Shown piece by piece: positions 6,201-9,489 of a stretch of DNA of 9,489 bases. The DNA lies in the NCBI GenBank assembly GCA_018646825.1, contig JABGUA010000150.1, positions 1 through 9,489 on the forward strand, in the 5' to 3' direction. Made by a program: the position numbers and the translations under genes. Source of the DNA: Piscirickettsiaceae bacterium. Its GTDB lineage: Bacteria > Pseudomonadota > Gammaproteobacteria > Nitrosococcales > Methylophagaceae. The notes under the pieces were generated by a model. The model did not search any database, was not told the DNA's origin, and saw only the letters and a program-made list of their open reading frames with translations. Each line of letters starts with the position of its first letter. Position 1 is the stretch's first letter.

Positions 6201-6242
6201 CTTTACAGTTTTGTGACAAAGTTCCCAAATAGTACTGTTATT

Positions 6243-6848
6243 TTAAAGTTCGATACCTTTTTGAGCTTGAATACCGGCTCTAAAAGCATGTTTAACATCT
6301 TCAATACGACTGACAGTATCGCCTGCTTCAATAACCGCATCCGGCGCACCTCGTCCCGTGATGATGACATGTTGCATTGGAGGGCGTTGTGCAATATCGT
6401 TTAAAACAGCCTCTGTATCCAAATAATTCATTTTGAGAACAATATTTAATTCGTCGAGTAAGACTATGTTGACCGCAGGATCTTGCAATAATTTTTGGCA
6501 GACAGCCCAACCGGCTTCGGCAGAAGCAATATCTTGTTCCAAATTTTGGGTATCCCAAGTAAAGCCATCGCCCATGACATGATAGGCAACTTCATCAGGA
6601 AACCGTCTAAAGAAAGTTTCTTCACCCGTACTAAAAGCACCTTTAATAAACTGGACAATACCGACTTTCATATTATGGCCAAGTGCACGTGCAATCATAC
6701 CGAAGCCAGAGGAGCTTTTACCTTTGCCATTACCTGTAATAACGAGCAATAGTCCCTTGTCTTTGATAGATTTCTGGACTTGTTTATCGACAACTTCTTT
6801 TTGTCGTTTCATTCTTTTTTTATGACGTTCTGACTGATTTTCAACCAT
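6243..6848 (-). CDS. btuR: Corrinoid adenosyltransferase (BtuR/CobO family)
   Basis: A 201-residue cytoplasmic enzyme of the CobA/CobO/BtuR family (E. coli BtuR is 196 residues). It transfers the 5'-deoxyadenosyl group of ATP to Co(I) of a corrinoid, making adenosylcobalamin or its precursors. A basic N-terminal helix (1-30) is followed by the P-loop G-N-G-K-G-K-S-S (39-46). Then come VGIVQFIKG (62-70), GFTWDTQN (95-102), the VLLDEL strand (129-134), ITGRGAP (163-169) and a C-terminal KHAF-x-AG-x-x-AQ-x-GI (186-199). The P-loop has Ser where E. coli has Thr, a conservative change. It lies 75 nt downstream of the btuB-like gene on the same strand, so imported B12 is probably adenosylated by this product. 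The ribosome site is modest (GGAT). No cobalamin-synthesis genes are visible, so salvage is the likelier role here. Confidence 0.95.
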   Translation of the reverse strand: MVENQSERHKKRMKRQKEVVDKQVQKSIKDKGLLLVITGNGKGKSSSGFGMIARALGHNMKVGIVQFIKGAFSTGEETFFRRFPDEVAYHVMGDGFTWDTQNLEQDIASAEAGWAVCQKLLQDPAVNIVLLDELNIVLKMNYLDTEAVLNDIAQRPPMQHVIITGRGAPDAVIEAGDTVSRIEDVKHAFRAGIQAQKGIEL

Positions 6849-6890
6849 AATAACGATCCAATATGAAGTGACTAAATTTATTAGGGGGAA

Positions 6891-6917
6891 TGAGCGCTTC
6901 CATATTTAAAGCGCTCA
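6891..6917 (-). terminator. Hairpin between btuB-like gene and btuR
   Basis: Perfect 9-bp arms TGAGCGCTT (6891-6899) and AAGCGCTCA (6909-6917) flank a 9-nt loop. On the transcribed strand it begins 7 nt after the btuB-like stop. The bases after it (TTCCCCC) are not a U tract, so it is a poor intrinsic terminator. A stabilising or processing hairpin that lowers btuR expression relative to the receptor is at least as likely, and partial termination is possible. Confidence 0.5.
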
Positions 6918-6923
6918 AACAGT

Positions 6924-8969
6924 TTAATCGAATTGATATGATGCTGTTAAATATGCGGTTCTTTCTGGTAAGGGATAAGCATTAAAACGACCCGGAGTGA
7001 ACGTACTTCCGACACCATAATTAAAGTATTGTTCATTAAACAGGTTATTCACTTGTATCGCTAAACCAATATTGGCAATTTGTTTTGATAATTTTAAATC
7101 AACCGTTTTATAGGAAGGAATTTTTTTAGCAAAATTATTGCCTAGGTCGTTCGCTAATAAAGTGGCATCGACATAGTTAAAGTTAACCGCTCCCTTGATA
7201 TCAGCTGGAAGCGAAGCTATTAATGTGATATTCGCCGTATTGTTAGGGGTAAGTGGGAGATCGTTAGCTTTGTTATTACCATCGGTAAATTCAGCTTTGA
7301 GATAGGTATAATTTGCTTTCATTGAAAGATTTGAATTGATATCAAATGCGACAGCTAATTCAACACCATCATGTTGGGTATCATCCAAATTGACATTGAG
7401 GAAGGTGAGCGCATCAAAGTGGATTTCATTTTCAATACTTTGATGAAATAGGGCGATACTCGCTTCAAAACCACTGCCTTTATAGTCGAGACCAATCTCA
7501 ATGTCATCAGAAACTTGTGGTTTAAGTTGTGAAAATGTTTGCTGGAATACAGAGTTGAGTTCGAACAATTCATCAATAGTACCAAAGCGCGTGCTGCGAC
7601 CAAGTCGACCATAAGCACTCAGGGCATGAGTGAATTTATGTTTTAAACCTAACTCATAACTGGTTTTGCGATCTGACTCATTAAAGTCCGCTGCTTCTGA
7701 ACCGAAAGCAGAGCCTGAGGCTGTTGCATCGAAACTATCACGTGCTTTTAAGCGTGTTCTTTGACCGCGTATCCCTGCAGTCAAATCAGTATTAGGGCTT
7801 AAGGCTATGGTGGTTTGGCTATACAAAGCAAAGCTTTTTTGATCGGCTGCTAGGACATGAACGGGTTGGTTAATATTCTGTTTAAAATTTGAACGGTTAG
7901 AATCGTATTGATGTAGATATAAATCAGCACCAATAATCCAGTTAATAGCATGCTCTCCGAAAACCCTATTCAATGTTAAGCGCGGGGTGAGCGACAATGT
8001 TTGTAATGCTGTTTCAGAATAGGCATCAAAACCAAAGCCATCATAGTCAAAGAACATGGCGCGTTGTCGTTTGCGACGATAACCCGCATCAACAACAAAA
8101 CTGTCATCTTGGTTTAAATTGCCGCTAAAACCGACTGTGGCAAATTCGGTGTACTCATCAGCCCAATCTTCGGGATTAGTCGTCCCAGTTCTATTGGATG
8201 AGACTTGATCAATATTTGTCCCTGGGCTAACGACACGCTCTCCCGGTAGTTCACTATCTTGTTCGAAGGCCCCTGCTTTAATATATAGCTCAGCCGTATT
8301 TGCAATGGGTACTCTTAAGTCAAATTGTCCGGTATCTTGACGAAATTGGTTGTTATCTCGGTAGCCGTCATCTTTAAGACTATTAATATTACCTGTAAGG
8401 CTAAAAATATCATTGGTGTAACTGAAAAAGGCATTGGTTTCACGGTGGTCAAAAGAGCCTAAGATTTGGCTAATTAAGGCATAGTTTTTTGAGTCACGCG
8501 GGTTCTTAGTAATGATGTTGATTGTACCGGTTGTTGCACCGTCACCATAAAGGACGCCACCACTGCCGCGGGTAATTTCGATCCGTTCAATATTGTCAAT
8601 GGCAATAGCGGCATAATTGACGGGTGAAAGGTCAATATCATTTAAGCGTCGGCCATCAAGTAGAATTAGCGTATTTTGGGTTGCTGTTTCACCAAAACTT
8701 CTCAGTCCAACGGTAGCACGGCTCCCGTGGCTATAGAAGCTGTTAGTTGAAACACCGGCATACTCAGACAATAATTCTGGCAAACTGTTAGCGGGGCTTT
8801 GTTTAATATCTTCAGCGGTGATGATGCTAATACTAGCGGGTAAACTGTCTACATTGCCTAGTCGACTCGCAGTGACAACTATAGAATCGAGATCCGTATT
8901 CTCGGCAAACACAGTTGTTGATATAAAAGGAAAAGTAATCAGAGATATAGTAATAAAACGAAATGACAT
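6924..8969 (-). CDS. btuB: TonB-dependent outer-membrane receptor, probable cobalamin transporter
   Basis: A 681-residue TonB-dependent receptor. Residues 1-22 look like a signal peptide ending V-F-A before Glu23. The TonB box is about 28-34 (DSIVVTA, compare DTLVVTA in E. coli BtuB). The plug domain spans roughly 38-155, with the conserved LILLDGRRLND, IERIEITRG and VLYGDGATTGTINIITK segments. The rest is a beta barrel with alternating amphipathic strands and a terminal strand TAYLTASYQFD. The receptor would take up its substrate across the outer membrane using TonB/ExbBD energy. B12 as substrate is inferred from the cobalamin riboswitch upstream and btuR downstream, since the barrel is too divergent to decide by eye. 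It is longer than the 614-residue E. coli BtuB and ends in Asp after the usual terminal aromatic residue. An AGG site sits 6 nt before the ATG. Confidence 0.88.
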   Translation of the reverse strand: MSFRFITISLITFPFISTTVFAENTDLDSIVVTASRLGNVDSLPASISIITAEDIKQSPANSLPELLSEYAGVSTNSFYSHGSRATVGLRSFGETATQNTLILLDGRRLNDIDLSPVNYAAIAIDNIERIEITRGSGGVLYGDGATTGTINIITKNPRDSKNYALISQILGSFDHRETNAFFSYTNDIFSLTGNINSLKDDGYRDNNQFRQDTGQFDLRVPIANTAELYIKAGAFEQDSELPGERVVSPGTNIDQVSSNRTGTTNPEDWADEYTEFATVGFSGNLNQDDSFVVDAGYRRKRQRAMFFDYDGFGFDAYSETALQTLSLTPRLTLNRVFGEHAINWIIGADLYLHQYDSNRSNFKQNINQPVHVLAADQKSFALYSQTTIALSPNTDLTAGIRGQRTRLKARDSFDATASGSAFGSEAADFNESDRKTSYELGLKHKFTHALSAYGRLGRSTRFGTIDELFELNSVFQQTFSQLKPQVSDDIEIGLDYKGSGFEASIALFHQSIENEIHFDALTFLNVNLDDTQHDGVELAVAFDINSNLSMKANYTYLKAEFTDGNNKANDLPLTPNNTANITLIASLPADIKGAVNFNYVDATLLANDLGNNFAKKIPSYKTVDLKLSKQIANIGLAIQVNNLFNEQYFNYGVGSTFTPGRFNAYPLPERTAYLTASYQFD

Positions 8970-8987
8970 AATGTGCCTATAGGTCTA

Positions 8988-9009
8988 GCTTGTTGTTTAT
9001 AAAACAAGC
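8988..9009 (-). repeat. Hairpin in the btuB leader
   Basis: Perfect 7-bp arms GCTTGTT (8988-8994) and AACAAGC (9003-9009) flank an 8-nt loop. It is in the untranslated leader between the riboswitch and the ribosome site of the btuB-like gene and lacks a following U tract on the transcribed strand. It may be part of the expression platform or simply leader structure. Confidence 0.4.
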
Positions 9010-9070
9010 AATGTTAAATTACCAAAGCACGGCACAAGGCATCAGAAGGACTGACTTCATTAACCCCGAG

Positions 9071-9085
9071 TTCGCCCGCCGCGAA
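9071..9085 (-). promoter_or_regulatory. GC-rich hairpin just downstream of the riboswitch core
   Basis: On the transcribed strand TTCGC and GCGAA form a 5-bp stem around a GGCGG loop, 17 nt after the B12 box. Cobalamin riboswitches commonly place a regulatory hairpin here whose loop pairs with an internal loop of the aptamer when ligand is bound. The G-rich loop suits pairing with a C-rich stretch such as CCCCCGC in the core. No terminator U tract follows, so control is more likely at translation. The role is inferred. Confidence 0.45.
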
Positions 9086-9093
9086 TTGGTTGC

Positions 9094-9280
9094 ATTCACA
9101 GTAGGCCGGTCTCCGGACTCATGAGGCTAAAAATAAGTCGCCTTCCCATATAAAAAAACAGTGGCGAAAAGACTTATTTAACTCAATTACCGTTGCGGGG
9201 GCAGTGCTGGATTTGTCTAATGACGCACCAGCTTCCCGATTATCCTTCGATCTATTTTGGAAGAAGGCACCTAATGTGCG
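9094..9280 (-). ncRNA. Cobalamin (B12) riboswitch
   Basis: Read leftward, the cobalamin-aptamer landmarks occur in the expected order. AGGTGCC comes near the 5' end (9266-9272). GGGAAGCTGGTG (9226-9237) can pair through GCTGG with CCAGC in a segment that continues to the conserved CTGCCCCCGCAACGG (9190-9213). CGCCACTG (9159-9166) and GGGAAGGCG (about 9140-9148) follow, then the B12 box GAGTCCGGAGACCGGCC (9104-9120). The 3' half of the B12 box is close to consensus. Adenosyl- or other cobalamin binding would reduce expression of the btuB-like receptor and possibly btuR. The first aptamer base lies almost at the predicted transcription start, so the leader begins with the riboswitch. A spurious open reading frame runs through it but has no protein-like features. 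Confidence 0.95.
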
Positions 9281-9284
9281 AAGA

Positions 9285-9313
9285 AGAGTAGTATTTAAGC
9301 CGAATATTGTCAA
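9285..9313 (-). promoter_or_regulatory. Sigma70 promoter for the riboswitch-btuB transcript
   Basis: On the minus strand a perfect -35 TTGACA (9308-9313) and a -10 TACTCT (9285-9290) are separated by 17 bp. Initiation would fall around 9278, just where the aptamer begins. The -10 is weak (3 of 6), but the spacing, the perfect -35 and the position are convincing together. Confidence 0.65.
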
Positions 9314-9346
9314 TATTGTTGGCAAATAACAACATAAGGCAAATGA

Positions 9347-9394
9347 ATTAGGTGTTATTTAGAATGGCCTTTTTATCCGAAAAAGCTACCTAAT
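9347..9394. repeat. Inverted repeat upstream of the B12 promoter
   Basis: ATTAGGT (9347-9353) and ACCTAAT (9388-9394) are perfect 7-bp inverted copies 34 bp apart. Nested between them, CTTTTT (9370-9375) and AAAAAG (9380-9385) are also complementary. The same heptamer occurs again within the riboswitch 5' end (ACCTAAT at 9268-9274 on the plus strand). It may be coincidence in AT-rich DNA, or paired sites for a regulator acting on the divergent promoter region. Confidence 0.3.
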
Positions 9395-9469
9395 ACTGAG
9401 ATAAAATAATTCACGGCATAAAACCTGCTTAAGTCATTATTATCTAGAGTTATTACGTCTTGAGGTGTG

Positions 9470-9489
9470 ATGGAAAAGTCCCCATTAAA
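9470..9489 (+). CDS. Possible start of a rightward gene, cut off by the window edge
   Basis: An ATG at 9470 opens a frame reading MEKSPL that stays open to the edge. A GAGG at 9462-9465 precedes it with a short 4-nt spacing, and an in-frame TGA lies just upstream at 9461-9463. A divergent gene would explain the space to the right of the riboswitch promoter. Six codons are too few to identify any family, and no convincing promoter was found upstream. This is a suggestion only. Confidence 0.3.

Larger units (their letters stand above)
5903..6242. other. AT-rich gap between convergent genes, origin-like features
   Basis: No credible coding sequence, tRNA or rRNA is visible here. Because clpA and btuR point toward each other, neither needs a promoter in this 340-bp gap. 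It contains an interrupted palindrome (5924-5939), a block at 6061-6120 in which only 11 of 60 bases are G or C, a hairpin (6098-6118) and a cluster of DnaA-box-like 9-mers (6166-6200). Within the AT-rich block TATTGATT occurs twice and ATGATT occurs twice flanking TATA, giving a repetitive, easily melted character. AT-rich DNA beside DnaA boxes is the layout of a bacterial replication origin, but only one box is perfect and no dnaA, dnaN, mnmG or rpmH lies nearby. A DnaA-titration or regulatory locus, an unrecognised small RNA, or chance are alternatives. Confidence 0.5.

Noticed and set aside
6213..6404. Open frames on both strands at the 3' end of btuR
   Set aside because: They overlap the well-supported btuR coding sequence in other frames and resemble nothing known.
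7355..7618. 87-codon minus-strand frame within the receptor gene
   Set aside because: Shadow of the btuB-like coding sequence; no ribosome site or protein features.
9119..9325. 68-codon open frame on the minus strand
   Set aside because: It lies entirely within the cobalamin riboswitch and its promoter, whose conserved RNA motifs explain the sequence. The translation shows no protein-like features.
1..9489. Mobile elements, CRISPR arrays, tRNAs or defence systems
   Set aside because: No terminal inverted repeats with target duplications, no regularly spaced repeats, no tRNA-like cloverleaf and no transposase or nuclease genes were seen. Every long coding frame is a recognisable housekeeping or transport gene.

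Overview
The window looks like ordinary chromosome from a moderately AT-rich gammaproteobacterium. The soluble pyrophosphatase, ClpA/ClpS, monothiol glutaredoxin and BtuR-type adenosyltransferase all read like gammaproteobacterial homologues. A membrane pyrophosphatase beside a soluble one, a rubredoxin and a cobalamin-uptake locus would fit a methylotroph- or sulfur-oxidiser-like lineage (Methylophaga and relatives are one guess). That placement is inference, not something the sequence proves. I see no insertion sequence, integrase, phage gene, CRISPR array or tRNA.

Left part (1-2892). The 5' end of a membrane-bound ion-translocating pyrophosphatase gene (hppA-like) runs leftward off the edge. 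It diverges from a rightward TSUP (TauE/SafE) permease gene, which is followed after 14 nt by a 56-residue rubredoxin gene. Next comes the soluble family I inorganic pyrophosphatase (ppa) behind its own candidate promoter, which carries an inverted repeat. A strong hairpin then separates ppa from serB (phosphoserine phosphatase). Pyrophosphate metabolism is therefore represented twice within 2 kb: ion-pumping PPi hydrolysis at the membrane and heat-dissipating hydrolysis in the cytoplasm.

Middle (2893-5902). A tight rightward cluster grxD-clpS-clpA has gaps of 5 and 27 nt and one candidate promoter upstream of grxD. It encodes a CGFS monothiol glutaredoxin (Fe-S trafficking), the N-degron adaptor ClpS and the two-ring AAA+ unfoldase ClpA, which feeds ClpP.

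5903-6242 is a 340-bp AT-rich gap between two convergent genes, so it needs no promoter for either. It holds a perfect DnaA box and a one-mismatch DnaA box as a 12-bp tandem repeat, another near-match box in opposite orientation, a very AT-rich block and two perfect-arm inverted repeats. This is the least explained part of the window.

Right part (6243-9489) is a leftward vitamin B12 locus: a sigma70-like promoter, a cobalamin riboswitch with a recognisable B12 box, a TonB-dependent receptor (btuB-like) and then btuR/cobO adenosyltransferase. Together they would import a corrinoid across the outer membrane under B12 feedback and convert it to the adenosyl form. The last 20 bases may be the start of a divergent rightward gene.
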